A DNA stretch of 64,000 bases from Pleomorphochaeta sp963678575. Its GTDB lineage: Bacteria; Spirochaetota; Spirochaetia; Sphaerochaetales; Sphaerochaetaceae. The stretch covers positions 1,240,001-1,304,000 of the forward strand of contig CAXXHV010000002.1 in NCBI GenBank assembly GCA_963678575.2. Reading direction: 5' to 3'. A model generated the notes under the pieces. That model saw only the letters and a program-made list of their open reading frames with translations, did no database searches and was not told the origin of the DNA. The first letter of the stretch is position 1. Each line of letters starts with the position of its first letter. Of the stretch, positions 53,556-62,970 are shown piece after piece. Position numbers and translations under genes: made by a program.

Positions 53556-54300
53556 CTATAAATGCGTTCTATTCACATCCTTTATTGCTTTAAAAGTTAA
53601 TCGAGAAGCTTCAATTTGATTTATTCTAGCTATAATAGTTTTTTCTGAATCAGCGAGATATAGTATCTGAATTCCTTCAGAATTCACTCTACCATTTTTT
53701 GTATATTTTATTGGAGGAGGACCCATTTCTTCAATTTTAAACGGGTTATTCGTTTCCCAGATTCTACCTCTAAATAGAAACTCCCCTTTTTTTTAATTAG
53801 TAGATAGTGAATTTAAAATATTAATAAAAGCTTCTGTATTGAATTGTTTTAATGAAATCTATTCTTAAAATTTAATTTCTTTAACAAAATTTCCCCAACT
53901 ACTATTTCTCATAATTTCATTTTTTTCTTTGAAATTAGTATTAAAATAATTTTTTATTAAATATTTTTTTGAAATATCACTTTTATTTTCAAATTACCAA
54001 TTTGGAAAAAAACTAAATAATAATAATTCCAATTGACTTTTATTTAAATTAAAAATATTCCAATCGTCTATGAGAATACTCAATAAGTCTTTTGATAATT
54101 TTTCTTTTATTTGATTTATCACCAATATATTCATATGTATCAACAAAATCTTGGATATAATTCTTTATTTCACTAGCATTATTAATATCAACAACTGGAA
54201 CATTTTTTTTCTTACATATATCACAGTTCCCTAATTTTTTATAACTTTCGATTATTGAAATAATTTGTGAATCTTTAAAACAATATTTGCAACAATTCAT
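53556..54300 (-). pseudogene. Broken HEPN-RES toxin-like gene
   Basis: Reading leftward from ATG 54300, the first frame encodes a Cys4 ribbon (CCKYC and CDICKKKNVPVVDI) and ends at 54049. Fragments in other frames follow: FENKSDISKKYLIKNYF and SSWGNFVKEIK near 53870-54010, a frameshift into KNRFH, then a RES domain from about 53790 to the TAG at 53556, with KKGEFLFRGR, EEMGPPP, GRVNSEGIQILYLA and TIIARIN. RES proteins degrade NAD as toxins. The Glu expected after the AIA motif is Arg here, the C-terminus is missing, and there are several stops and frameshifts, one at an A8/G4 run. It is clearly inactive. Confidence 0.8.
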
Positions 54301-54301
54301 T

Positions 54302-54658
54302 TTAATTATTACTTTCAAAGAATTTAGAAATAATTTCGAGATGATGCATAATTGAATATTTTTTTATTATTCCTAAACCATGATAAGTTTCGTTTTTACA
54401 TGATTCTATAAAAAAAGATAAGCCTGAAGTTTGTTCAATTTTATTCAATGCTACCCATTTTACTAATTTTTTAACGGTTTCATAATATTTTAATACAGGA
54501 TTTTCAATACCATCATTTGAGTCTGAAACAAAATGATGGACTCTTAATTCTTTATTTCTAAAATATACTATATGAATAGCAATTTCATATGGTGCAAAGC
54601 CTGATGTTAAAAAATCATCTCCAATTACTGAATAATCCCCAAAAACAATATAATTCAT
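54302..54658 (-). pseudogene. Truncated sce7725-family protein, C-terminal part
   Basis: The 118-residue frame MNYIVFGDYSVIGDDF, SGFAPYEIAIHIVYF and LRVHHFVSDSNDGIENP resembles the last third of sce7725-family proteins, normally about 300 residues; this match is from memory. The first two thirds are absent: only 184 bases separate it from the next operon. It ends one base before the HEPN-RES start, so the two were probably a defence-type pair that has decayed together. A small intact gene of unknown function cannot be fully excluded. Confidence 0.65.
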
Positions 54659-54787
54659 TGAAAAAAAAAGCTAAAGTTGAATAATTATAACTTTGACTTT
54701 TGGATAATAGGATATACTAAAATTAGTAAAAATAAGTTTGTCAAAAAAAACAAATTCAAGAGAATAGTAAAAAAATCCAAACAAAAT

Positions 54788-54830
54788 TGGGAAACAATTT
54801 AATTTTTATATATAATCAAATTGTTTCCCA
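54788..54830 (-). terminator. Terminator of the ECF/nucleoside operon
   Basis: A perfect 13-bp stem (TGGGAAACAATTT with AAATTGTTTCCCA) around a 17-base loop, followed on the minus strand by AATTTTGTTTGGATTTTTTT. It lies 13 bases after the isomerase-like gene. Confidence 0.65.
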
Positions 54831-54842
54831 CAAATCTATATT

Positions 54843-56027
54843 CTACTTATACAATTCATTAAAATCATCAACCCAATCTCCCAGAACAAATATATGGTGA
54901 TTACTTATAGGTTTATTCATTAAATAATCAAAAGTTTCATCATCAATTTTTATTTTCATTTGAGATCTGCAAAGATTACTCTTGTGCATCGTATTTTCTA
55001 AAGTACATAAGTGAGTGAAATATCTAGATGCACCATCACTTTTGAAAATTGTCATTGGCTGCGATTTGATATCGCTTGTAATTGCAACACCTATTCCAGA
55101 TTCAAAATGGGTTGTTAAAGAATAAGAATCCGGCATGTTTAAAGGTAAAGTACAATGAGCTATAACACATTCTTTTGTATCTGAATCAATGAAGTTAGGA
55201 TTAGCCATAAAGCCAGGATTTCCTGTAATTAAATTTGCTATAACCATACTAACTAAAGCTTTTTGATCACCTTCACAAGCTGAGGCGATTCCTTGAGCAT
55301 TTAATATTGCTAAAGCTAAACAACCTGTTGTATCTATTCTTCCGAGTAATTCAAAACATTTAATTGAAATAGCATCAAAATTATACTTTTCAATTAGTCT
55401 AGTTACAGCTCCATATACATTTAAAGCTTTTTCAATTTCATTCTTATCAAATTCTTTTTGTTTAAGATCTTTTGTATAGTCATTCTCTTGATAACCGCCT
55501 TTATTATATTCAGTAATTAATTCTTCTAATTCAATATGTATTATTTCCATACCAAATTGATTCTTTAAATCAACAGTATCTACTTCACTTGAAATAAGAC
55601 CATCAGGTTTACCAAAACAACCCAAGCGCATCCCTTTCATTTTACTCTTAGCTTCTGCAACATTTTTTAAAACTCTTAACCGTTTTGCAATTAGTTCAAT
55701 AGATCCATGAATTATTTCGCCTTCTAAACCTTGTTCATGAAGGAATCCAAGGATTTCTAGTGCTGAAGCTAAAGAATTATAAGCCGGAACAGTTATTAAA
55801 ATATATTTTCCACTAGTTTTCTTATAATTTTTATTAAAATCTATTTCTGCTCCACCAGAAGCAATAAAATATATAGGTAATGCTTCTTTTGCTATTTCAT
55901 CAATTGAAGCATATGCTACTTCTTCATTTAGTTCTTTTGACAATTTTGAAATAAAATCTTCACAATATGAAGGAATATTTTTATCATTACAATCAGAAGG
56001 ACCCATTAAAAATTTGACTTTATACAT
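54843..56027 (-). CDS. L-fucose/arabinose isomerase-fold protein
   Basis: A 394-residue protein resembling the FucI/AraA superfamily: FIASGGAEIDFN and ILITVPAYNSLASALEILGFL in the N-terminal Rossmann half, SIKCFELL, GIASACEGDQKALVSMVIANLITGNPGF and the late CTLPLNMPDSYSLTTHFESGIGVAI metal-site region. It would interconvert aldose and ketose. As the last gene of an operon with a nucleoside hydrolase, conversion of released ribose to ribulose is an attractive guess, but no kinase is present to complete it. Shorter than FucI (about 590) and AraA (about 500). Confidence 0.75.
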   Translation of the reverse strand: MYKVKFLMGPSDCNDKNIPSYCEDFISKLSKELNEEVAYASIDEIAKEALPIYFIASGGAEIDFNKNYKKTSGKYILITVPAYNSLASALEILGFLHEQGLEGEIIHGSIELIAKRLRVLKNVAEAKSKMKGMRLGCFGKPDGLISSEVDTVDLKNQFGMEIIHIELEELITEYNKGGYQENDYTKDLKQKEFDKNEIEKALNVYGAVTRLIEKYNFDAISIKCFELLGRIDTTGCLALAILNAQGIASACEGDQKALVSMVIANLITGNPGFMANPNFIDSDTKECVIAHCTLPLNMPDSYSLTTHFESGIGVAITSDIKSQPMTIFKSDGASRYFTHLCTLENTMHKSNLCRSQMKIKIDDETFDYLMNKPISNHHIFVLGDWVDDFNELYK

Positions 56028-56039
56028 AACAACCTCTAT

Positions 56040-56978
56040 TTATCTAAGTAAAGTATCTAAAACATATTTTTTATATTCATTGCTTTTTAATTTACTACAA
56101 ACATATACATTTTCTTCTTTGCCTGAGAAGTGATTATAGTCAACTAAAACAGAGCCATAACTAGGCCCAGTTGAAACATCCACCTCACAGTAATATTTAT
56201 CCATCTCACTAATTATTTCAGGTTTAAGTGCAGCAACCATCGCTGCTGGATCTGCCATGTCTAAACAGACAAAACCAAAACGCTTTTTATTCATATCAAT
56301 TAATACACGATTACTATCTACCAAAAATGCTCCTAATTCACCACTCAATTTTAACTTATCTAGTTCTTCTTTATTTAACATGCTATCCCCAAGACAAGCA
56401 TCCCAACCAACTAGAATAATTTTTTCTAAACCAGATTCTAATACAATTTTTGCAGCTTCTGCATCTTGCCAAATATTAAATTCAGCAACAGGAGAAACAT
56501 TACCCCAACCTAAGCCAGAAGACCCCATAATCACTAAATTATCTATTTTACTCATTGCTTGATAATCTAATCGCAAAGCTATAGCAATATTAGTTAAAGG
56601 CCCAAGAGCAATAACATCATATTCTTTATCTTGACCAGTATTTAACATTTCAAGCATTTTAATGATTGCATTTCCTTCTGCTATTTCACCTTTTTTAGGA
56701 CAAAAACCTAAGTCTCCCATCCCATCATTTCCATGTGTTTCATGAGCATAAACTAATTCTTTTAACAACATTTTATCAGCACCCATATATACTGGAGGAT
56801 AATATTTATCTACATACTCTAAAGTCGTGAGTGTATTTTTTGCAGCTTGTTTAGCCTCAACGTTACCAGAAACTATTGTAAATGCTTTTATATCGAAATT
56901 ATTATCTTTTAGCGCAATGGCAATCGCAATAGCATCATCAGATCCACAATCGGTGTCAATAATTAATTTCTTTTTCAT
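56040..56978 (-). CDS. Nucleoside hydrolase (IunH family)
   Basis: A 312-residue protein that hydrolyses the N-glycosidic bond of ribonucleosides to base and ribose. The calcium-binding motif IIDTDCGSDDA (Asp8, Asp10, Asp14, Asp15) is intact, VIMGSSGLGWGNVSPVAEFNIWQDAEAA matches the central family motif, and CLDMADPAAMVAAL carries the C-terminal Asp. It is 11 bases downstream of a nucleoside phosphorylase, so the operon offers both hydrolytic and phosphorolytic cleavage. Confidence 0.92.
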   Translation of the reverse strand: MKKKLIIDTDCGSDDAIAIAIALKDNNFDIKAFTIVSGNVEAKQAAKNTLTTLEYVDKYYPPVYMGADKMLLKELVYAHETHGNDGMGDLGFCPKKGEIAEGNAIIKMLEMLNTGQDKEYDVIALGPLTNIAIALRLDYQAMSKIDNLVIMGSSGLGWGNVSPVAEFNIWQDAEAAKIVLESGLEKIILVGWDACLGDSMLNKEELDKLKLSGELGAFLVDSNRVLIDMNKKRFGFVCLDMADPAAMVAALKPEIISEMDKYYCEVDVSTGPSYGSVLVDYNHFSGKEENVYVCSKLKSNEYKKYVLDTLLR

Positions 56979-56989
56979 AATCCCAGTTA

Positions 56990-57739
56990 TTAACTCCTAT
57001 CTTTAATAATTAAATGTTTAATAGCTTCACAAGCTATTTCTATTGTATGATTATTCATCGTTCCATAGGCCATGATTGCACCAGCTCTAACTGCTCTGAT
57101 AGAAGAGACAATAAATAAGGCTGAAGTTTCCATTTCAGAGGCCATAACGTTACTTTTTTCCCAAGCTTCCCATCTTTGATTTAAGAGAGAGCTGTTTGGC
57201 ATACTATCAGGATCATGCTGACCATAAAATGAATCTTTTGATTGAGCTATACCTTCTGCAAAGTTATAATTTTTTTCTTTGCAAACTTTTGCTAAAGCCT
57301 CAACAACATGACGATTAGCAATAGCTGGATATTCAATAGGAACATACTGAACTGTAGTCCCTTCATCTCTAATTGCTCCTGTAATAATTACACCTTCTAA
57401 ATCTTCATTATAACTTTCATGGCAAACACGACCGCAAGTACCAACTCTTATAAAAGTATCAGCGCCACAGTGAATTAATTCTTCCAAAGCTATGGCTGTG
57501 GAGGGGCACCCCATTCCTGTACTACAAACGGAAACTTTTACACCATTTAATTCACCTGTCCAGGTTTTGTGTTCACGATTATGGGCAACCAATTTCGGGT
57601 TATCTAAATGTTTTGCAATAATATCTGTCCTAAAGGGATCTCCTGGTAATAATACATATCTACCTACATCTCCTTTTTTACAACAAATATGGTACTGTTT
57701 TCCATCATTATTTAATACTTCTTTACTTGCTAATTGCAT
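56990..57739 (-). CDS. Uridine phosphorylase-like nucleoside phosphorylase
   Basis: About 249 residues, the most classical of the three phosphorylases here: VLLPGDPFRTDIIAKHL phosphate loop, STGMGCPSTAIALEELIHCGA, IRVGTCGRV, GAIRDEGTTVQYVPIEYPAIA and ASEMETSALFIVSS. The start is ATG at 57739 with AGGAGG eight bases upstream, inside the 3' end of the MFS gene; an in-frame TTG at 57745 is not needed. It cleaves uridine or a close analogue. With the TudS-related gene across the promoter, thio-uridine is a candidate. Confidence 0.92.
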   Translation of the reverse strand: MQLASKEVLNNDGKQYHICCKKGDVGRYVLLPGDPFRTDIIAKHLDNPKLVAHNREHKTWTGELNGVKVSVCSTGMGCPSTAIALEELIHCGADTFIRVGTCGRVCHESYNEDLEGVIITGAIRDEGTTVQYVPIEYPAIANRHVVEALAKVCKEKNYNFAEGIAQSKDSFYGQHDPDSMPNSSLLNQRWEAWEKSNVMASEMETSALFIVSSIRAVRAGAIMAYGTMNNHTIEIACEAIKHLIIKDRS

Positions 57740-58922
57740 AATCAAATCCTCCTATTTTCTCAGTTGTATTAAGGTTTAAAATTATTACTCCAATAATTGA
57801 TATAATTATCATTGTTAATGTGAATTTAAAAGAAACTCCAATTCCAAACATACCAACCAACTGTCCTGTAATAATTGGGGTTAAGATATCAGATCCTCCA
57901 CTAGCTGTTCCAACTAAGGATCCAGCTACACTTATTCTCTTGTATCCTATTCTCGTTGCAATCGCTACTATTACACTAAATAGAACACCTAAGAAAAATC
58001 CTGCTATAAATAATAGAACAAAATAGAATGCAGCTTTATTTATAACTATAGCAAACAATATTGCTAGGAAAGCTAAAATATTGTTGAATAATAGAACTTT
58101 AATTTCTTTTGTATGTTCCAATACTTTAATAAAAAATAGAGAACCAACAACACAACCTGTATTATAAACTGTTAACATAAAAGCTGAATTAGATTGAGTT
58201 AATCCTAAAGTTTCACCAAAAGATGAAATATATAAATTTAATGAATTAACTGTTGCACTATAGGAAGCACAAATTACAGCTAACACAATATATGCTAATA
58301 TCATATTTTTTTCATACAAAGGTTTTACTAATGGAGCACTATCTGGATGAATTTGATGGGACCAATTTACTTTTAAATCAGAAAAAGCGATAGTTAAAAG
58401 CATAATAATTGGAATTATCAATAAAATAAAATAAGCATAATTAAATTGTAATTTAAAATGCAATAAAATTCCAATTATAAATGGAGTAGCAAAAGTTCCT
58501 AAACCAAACAAAGCTTGACCTGCACTTAAAGCTCCTGAATAATTTTTCTTAGTAGAAAAACTTAATAATACAGGACAAACGGCGTCTTGAGCTCCCATAC
58601 CTACACCACCACAATATGCGACAAATAATCCAAAATAAAAATTTTTTATAGAAGTTATACCACCCAAAAATACACTTATTAGTAAAACACCTACTACTAA
58701 AACTTTTATTGGTCCAAATTTCTCAACCATACGACCAGTAATATATACTGTAGTAACTCTACCCAAAGCAAAAGCAGATCCTAATAATACAACAGATTGT
58801 AAATCTAAATCATACATTTTAACTAATTGAGGCAGACTACTACCGATTAAAATACATGCAGCACCTGTCAAAAAATACATTGCAAATGCTAAAAAAGAGA
58901 ACGTATTATATTTTTTATTCAT
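57723..58922 (-). CDS. MFS transporter
   Basis: A 399-residue, twelve-helix major facilitator protein. The loop 2-3 motif appears as GSAFALGRVTTVYITGRMVEKFGPIKVLV, and the central loop is KVNWSHQIHPDS. It overlaps the ECF ATPase gene by eight bases and the phosphorylase gene by seventeen, so it is firmly part of the operon. It may import another nucleoside or export the freed base. Confidence 0.9.
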   Translation of the reverse strand: MNKKYNTFSFLAFAMYFLTGAACILIGSSLPQLVKMYDLDLQSVVLLGSAFALGRVTTVYITGRMVEKFGPIKVLVVGVLLISVFLGGITSIKNFYFGLFVAYCGGVGMGAQDAVCPVLLSFSTKKNYSGALSAGQALFGLGTFATPFIIGILLHFKLQFNYAYFILLIIPIIMLLTIAFSDLKVNWSHQIHPDSAPLVKPLYEKNMILAYIVLAVICASYSATVNSLNLYISSFGETLGLTQSNSAFMLTVYNTGCVVGSLFFIKVLEHTKEIKVLLFNNILAFLAILFAIVINKAAFYFVLLFIAGFFLGVLFSVIVAIATRIGYKRISVAGSLVGTASGGSDILTPIITGQLVGMFGIGVSFKFTLTMIIISIIGVIILNLNTTEKIGGFDYAISK

Positions 58923-59730
58923 GATTAATTTCTTTTATTATTTCCTTTACAGCATCATCCATTTGTACAACACTATGGTTAATATTTAGATTTCTACATA
59001 TATCACTTACAATCGGTTGTTTTAAATTAGCCTTCTCTAAAGTTTTAAAGTCCCAAAAGATTTCTTCTGGTGTTCCAATTTTTATTACTTTTTTCTTTGC
59101 CATAACAATAATATTTTTAAAATTGTTTACAACAAATTCCATATCATGTGATATTGTAATTACTGTCTTGTTTTGAGAGTGAAGAGTTTCTAAGATTTCA
59201 CTTAATCTTTTATTTCCTAACTCATCCTGACCAGCTGTGGGTTCATCAAATATTAATATCTCAGTATCCATTGCTATTACAGCTGCTATTGTTACAAACT
59301 TTCTAATTGAAAGAGGTAAATTGTATGGGTTTTCTTCTCTTACCTTAGTTAAATTAGTTAATTCAAGAGCATTTTCTACTCTTTTATTTACTTCAGCTTC
59401 ACTAAGTTTCATCATTTTTGGACCAAAGGCTATTTCACTTTCTACTGTAGAATGGAAGATTTGATCATCTGGATTTTGAAATACATATCCTGCATATCTA
59501 GAAATTTGTGCTGTAGTATAATCTTTTGTATTTAAATCCCCTATTAAAACATCACCTTTAGTTGGCTTTAATAAGCCATTCATCATTTTTACAGTTGTGG
59601 TTTTTCCAGCACCATTTTGTCCAATGATTGCTATATTTTCTCCACCTTTTATAAGCATGTTTATATTATCAACTGCTAAAAAATCACCAGGATAGGAAAA
59701 ACTTACATCTTTTAATATTAAATCTTTCAT
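58915..59730 (-). CDS. ECF transporter ATPase (EcfA-type) with atypical signature
   Basis: A 271-residue ATPase: Walker A GQNGAGKTT, Q-loop YVFQNPDDQIF, Walker B ILIFDEPTAGQD and switch His in VITISHD. The ABC signature is LPLSIRKF rather than LSGGQ. The partner ATPase at 59730 has a canonical signature, so the heterodimer would have one degenerate composite site. It overlaps its partner by one base. Confidence 0.92.
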   Translation of the reverse strand: MKDLILKDVSFSYPGDFLAVDNINMLIKGGENIAIIGQNGAGKTTTVKMMNGLLKPTKGDVLIGDLNTKDYTTAQISRYAGYVFQNPDDQIFHSTVESEIAFGPKMMKLSEAEVNKRVENALELTNLTKVREENPYNLPLSIRKFVTIAAVIAMDTEILIFDEPTAGQDELGNKRLSEILETLHSQNKTVITISHDMEFVVNNFKNIIVMAKKKVIKIGTPEEIFWDFKTLEKANLKQPIVSDICRNLNINHSVVQMDDAVKEIIKEINHE

Positions 59731-60581
59731 TATTTTCCCTTCCTCTGTTTTTCTATTAAATCTAAGATTTGTTTCTTTGTTATTGGCAATTGATCTATTT
59801 CTAAACCAGCTTCTCTTAGTTTTTTACCAAGAAGTGTTACCTCAGGCAGTCTTATACCAAATTCTCTTAAACTAAGATCTGATAATACTTCTCTAGATTC
59901 ACCTTGTTTTAGTATTTTTGAATCATGGAGAACGATCATTTCATCACTATATTCAGCTAGTAAATCTACTTTATGTTCTACAAGAATTATTGTCTTTTTG
60001 TCTTCTTTTAATTTCTTAATTATTTTAAATACACTTTCAGTACTTTGTGGATCAAGCTGACTTGTTGGCTCATCGATTATTAATATTTCTGGTTCTAATA
60101 CAATTACAGATGCAAGCGCTACTCTTTGCATTTGTCCACCTGATAATTCAAAAGGACTTTTTTCAGCTAGTTCCATAATATCTGTTAATTGCATTATATT
60201 TATTACTTTCTCTTCAATTTCTTCTACTGTAATTCCAAAGTTTTCAAGGCCGTATGCAACTTCTTCAAATACTGTGTTTTTAATTCCACTTATTTGTGTG
60301 AAAGGATTTTGAAAAACATATCCAATTTTTCTTGAGATTTGATCTTCATAAGATGCTAATGCTTTACCTTGTACTAAAACTTCTCCTGATATTTCACCTT
60401 TATAAAAACTTGGGATGAAACCTCTTAGAATAGAGCATAAGGTAGTTTTACCAGAGCCATTTTCGCCTATGACACCATAGAGTTTACCTTTTTCTATTTT
60501 TAAATTTAAATCTTTTATAGCAGGTTTTTCTGCTAATGGATAAGTATATGTTACATTATTACACTCTATTTCATAATCCAT
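59730..60581 (-). CDS. ECF transporter ATPase (EcfA-type)
   Basis: A 283-residue ATPase with Walker A GENGSGKTT, Q-loop YVFQNPFTQIS, signature LSGGQMQRVALASVI and Walker B ILIIDEPTSQLD. A short C-terminal extension (about 230-283) is typical of ECF ATPases. Coupled to EcfT by a 16-base overlap. Confidence 0.93.
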   Translation of the reverse strand: MDYEIECNNVTYTYPLAEKPAIKDLNLKIEKGKLYGVIGENGSGKTTLCSILRGFIPSFYKGEISGEVLVQGKALASYEDQISRKIGYVFQNPFTQISGIKNTVFEEVAYGLENFGITVEEIEEKVINIMQLTDIMELAEKSPFELSGGQMQRVALASVIVLEPEILIIDEPTSQLDPQSTESVFKIIKKLKEDKKTIILVEHKVDLLAEYSDEMIVLHDSKILKQGESREVLSDLSLREFGIRLPEVTLLGKKLREAGLEIDQLPITKKQILDLIEKQRKGK

Positions 60582-61375
60582 AAGTAAATTCTCCCTGCTA
60601 AAATCAAAATTGTAAAAATAATACTTATTGCTAGCATTAATTTTTCTAAGCCAGACTTCTCTAAATTAAATAAGTGAGTTCTGTTTCCTTTAATAGAAAA
60701 ACCTCTAGCTTCTAGTGTTAATACTCTCTCTTCAGATCCGATAATTCCACCAAGAATTAAAGGTACAAGAGTTGGGAAAAAAGCTTTCATCCTTATCCTT
60801 AAATTCCCTTCAGTTTCAACACCACGCGCTCTTTGTGCATCTAAAATTGTTTGACTATTTTTACCCAATATTTTTATCATCTCTAGGGAAGAAGTGAAAA
60901 TATAGGCAACTTTAAAACTCATTCCTGATTCTTCTAAACATCGTGAAATTTCTTTAGTTGTTGTTGTTTGCAACATCCAAATAAATACTCCAGCGATGTT
61001 TAAAACTAAAAATCCTAATGAGATGGCAGTTTGTAAACCTTTCTCTCTAATTGCAATAAAATGCCATCTCCAGAGGGTTTCCCCTCCAGATACGATAAAG
61101 GCTTGAACCACAATAATAAATATTGCAACAATAGTAACAGCTTTCATAGATTTCATACACGTTTTAAATTCACCTGTTATAGCAAACAAAAAAGGAACTA
61201 ATAAAAACCAAGGAATTAGTAGCAAAGCTAGTTTTGCGTCAGTTATTTTAATTGTATTAATAATAAATGTACTAATAGAAAACAAAATAACAACTTGAAA
61301 TTTAGTTGCAGGATATAATCCAGCTATTTTATTTTTTTTATGTATTTGTATTTTTTCAGTAAATGTTTTTTCCAT
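60566..61375 (-). CDS. ECF transporter transmembrane subunit (EcfT)
   Basis: A 269-residue membrane protein with the EcfT coupling-helix motifs: DAQRARGVETEGNL (first Ala-Arg-Gly) and TLEARGFSIKG (second Ala-Arg-Gly), plus four to five hydrophobic segments. It links the two ATPases to the S component. Confidence 0.93.
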   Translation of the reverse strand: MEKTFTEKIQIHKKNKIAGLYPATKFQVVILFSISTFIINTIKITDAKLALLLIPWFLLVPFLFAITGEFKTCMKSMKAVTIVAIFIIVVQAFIVSGGETLWRWHFIAIREKGLQTAISLGFLVLNIAGVFIWMLQTTTTKEISRCLEESGMSFKVAYIFTSSLEMIKILGKNSQTILDAQRARGVETEGNLRIRMKAFFPTLVPLILGGIIGSEERVLTLEARGFSIKGNRTHLFNLEKSGLEKLMLAISIIFTILILAGRIYLWIMK

Positions 61376-61446
61376 AATTATTTATGCCAACTCAAAATAG
61401 TTAGCTACTACTCCTTTTGTTATTAAGTAATAATTATTTAGTTTAG

Positions 61447-62100
61447 TTAGTTATTTTCTGCTTGTTCTTTTTCAGCTTTATCTTTTCTATTTTTTACATA
61501 GAACATACCACAGCTAAATTTAACCAGATTACGATCTGGGATAACTTTAATTACAGACCAACTAATTAGGAAAGAAATCATTCTATCTAAAACAGTGAAT
61601 ATTCCTTCTGTGCCAAAGAATGCTGCCCAAATATTTGCACCTGCAGCCATAGCTGTTGCTGTAATTAATGAAGTTCCACTACCTGTAACTCCACCAAACA
61701 TTAGTACAACAATTGGTGCTGCTGAAAGAATTGATGCTGCAGCCATAACTAACATAGCAATAACCCATTTCCACCAAACACTGAAATAATCATGTCTAGC
61801 AAATGCACCTGTTACTAATCCTGCAATGATTGCAACTGGGATAAAAGCAAAGTTTACTGGGTTTGCAATTCCTGTAAAGATATTTGTTAATAATCCAGTT
61901 ACAGCACCAACCCAAGGGCCACATAAAATCGCGGTAAAAATTGTTCCTATGGTATCAAGATACATTGGTAACTTAAGTAAAGATGCTAACTGTCCTCCTA
62001 CAAAATTAACAGCTACTCCCACAGGAATGATTAACAATGCAAGCATTGAAAAATCATCTTTGATAGAAAATTTTACCTTTTCTTTTTTAATCATATTCAT
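61447..62100 (-). CDS. ECF transporter substrate-binding S component, CD3073-like
   Basis: A 217-residue protein with six hydrophobic segments and S-component features: LPMYLDTIGTIFTAILCGPWVGAVTG and a region GLLTNIFTGIANPVNFAFIPVA. It resembles, from memory, the family named for Clostridioides difficile CD3073, whose gene neighbour CD3072 is a TudS-related desulfidase, exactly the pair found here at 61447 and 63077. Ligand unknown; a nucleoside, nucleobase or thio-derivative is suggested by context. Confidence 0.83.
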   Translation of the reverse strand: MNMIKKEKVKFSIKDDFSMLALLIIPVGVAVNFVGGQLASLLKLPMYLDTIGTIFTAILCGPWVGAVTGLLTNIFTGIANPVNFAFIPVAIIAGLVTGAFARHDYFSVWWKWVIAMLVMAAASILSAAPIVVLMFGGVTGSGTSLITATAMAAGANIWAAFFGTEGIFTVLDRMISFLISWSVIKVIPDRNLVKFSCGMFYVKNRKDKAEKEQAENN

Positions 62101-62122
62101 AACCTCCTATATGATAATAATC

Positions 62123-62893
62123 CTAATTTACATCTTTTCTACTCCTATTAATAAACAGTGCATTATCAGTAAACTCTGTATTAAAAAAAGTTTTATTAAC
62201 ATAAATTTTATTATTTGTTTTATTAAGAATTATTTGTTGTAATACTAAAATTGGAGTATCTTTTTCAACATTTAATTTCTCTTGATAGAATTTTGTAGCT
62301 TTCTCAGTAGTAATATTACAAAAGGATGAATAACCTAAATCTTCATAGGCTTGAATAAATTCTTTGATTGAGTATTTATGAAAATCAATTACTTGAGAAA
62401 TTGATGTAGGTATAAAATCTTCAACATAAGCAAATATATTATCTGGTTTTGTTTTATTAATTATAGTTCTAGAAACAAAATACATTGTTGAACTATCACT
62501 ATTTAATTCTTTAGCAACAATCTTACTTATATCTTCAATAGTTAATTTTATATCATCAACAACAATATCATAACCCATTTTTAAATAAGTATTTAGAATT
62601 GTATCATACGAATCAATTTGCAATAATCCAAGATAAGGGGTATTTGCAACAAATGTACCTGCACCCTTTTTCTTATAAATAATCTTATCTTCATGTAAAA
62701 CTTGAAGAGCTTGCCTTATAGTATTTCTTGAAACATTTATTTCTTTTGCTAATTCATTTTCTGGAGGAAGTTTATCCCCTTCTTTCATCTTTTCGATTTT
62801 AGCAAACAACTTTTTATAAGCATCAACATATTTTGGTTGAGATTTCCCAAGTTTGTTTATGCTATATTTTAATTCTTCGTCTTCTTTTTTCAT
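62123..62893 (-). CDS. GntR-family regulator with UTRA sensor domain
   Basis: A 256-residue HutC-type regulator with winged helix PPENELAKEINVSRNTIRQAL and KKKGAGTFVANTPYLG wing, then UTRA domain. First gene of the ECF/nucleoside operon, hence probably autoregulated. Its promoter's -10 is covered by a palindrome whose core GTACTAT recurs over the -10 of the divergent desulfidase gene. Confidence 0.9.
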   Translation of the reverse strand: MKKEDEELKYSINKLGKSQPKYVDAYKKLFAKIEKMKEGDKLPPENELAKEINVSRNTIRQALQVLHEDKIIYKKKGAGTFVANTPYLGLLQIDSYDTILNTYLKMGYDIVVDDIKLTIEDISKIVAKELNSDSSTMYFVSRTIINKTKPDNIFAYVEDFIPTSISQVIDFHKYSIKEFIQAYEDLGYSSFCNITTEKATKFYQEKLNVEKDTPILVLQQIILNKTNNKIYVNKTFFNTEFTDNALFINRSRKDVN

Positions 62894-62921
62894 TAAAACA
62901 CCTTATTATTTACTTTATGTT

Positions 62922-62954
62922 TGATATGGTACTATCACATGTTCAACTTGTCAA
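62922..62954 (-). promoter_or_regulatory. ECF/nucleoside operon promoter with overlapping palindrome
   Basis: Minus-strand TTGACA (62949-62954), 17-bp spacer, TACCAT (62926-62931). The sequence TGATA-N6-TATCA (62922-62937) covers the -10 and is the likely GntR operator. Confidence 0.6.
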
Positions 62955-62970
62955 ATAAATTATCAATAAA

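Noticed and set aside
61826..62242. 138-codon plus-strand frame across the ECF S component and GntR genes
   Set aside because: Spans two real minus-strand genes and has no ribosome site or family match.
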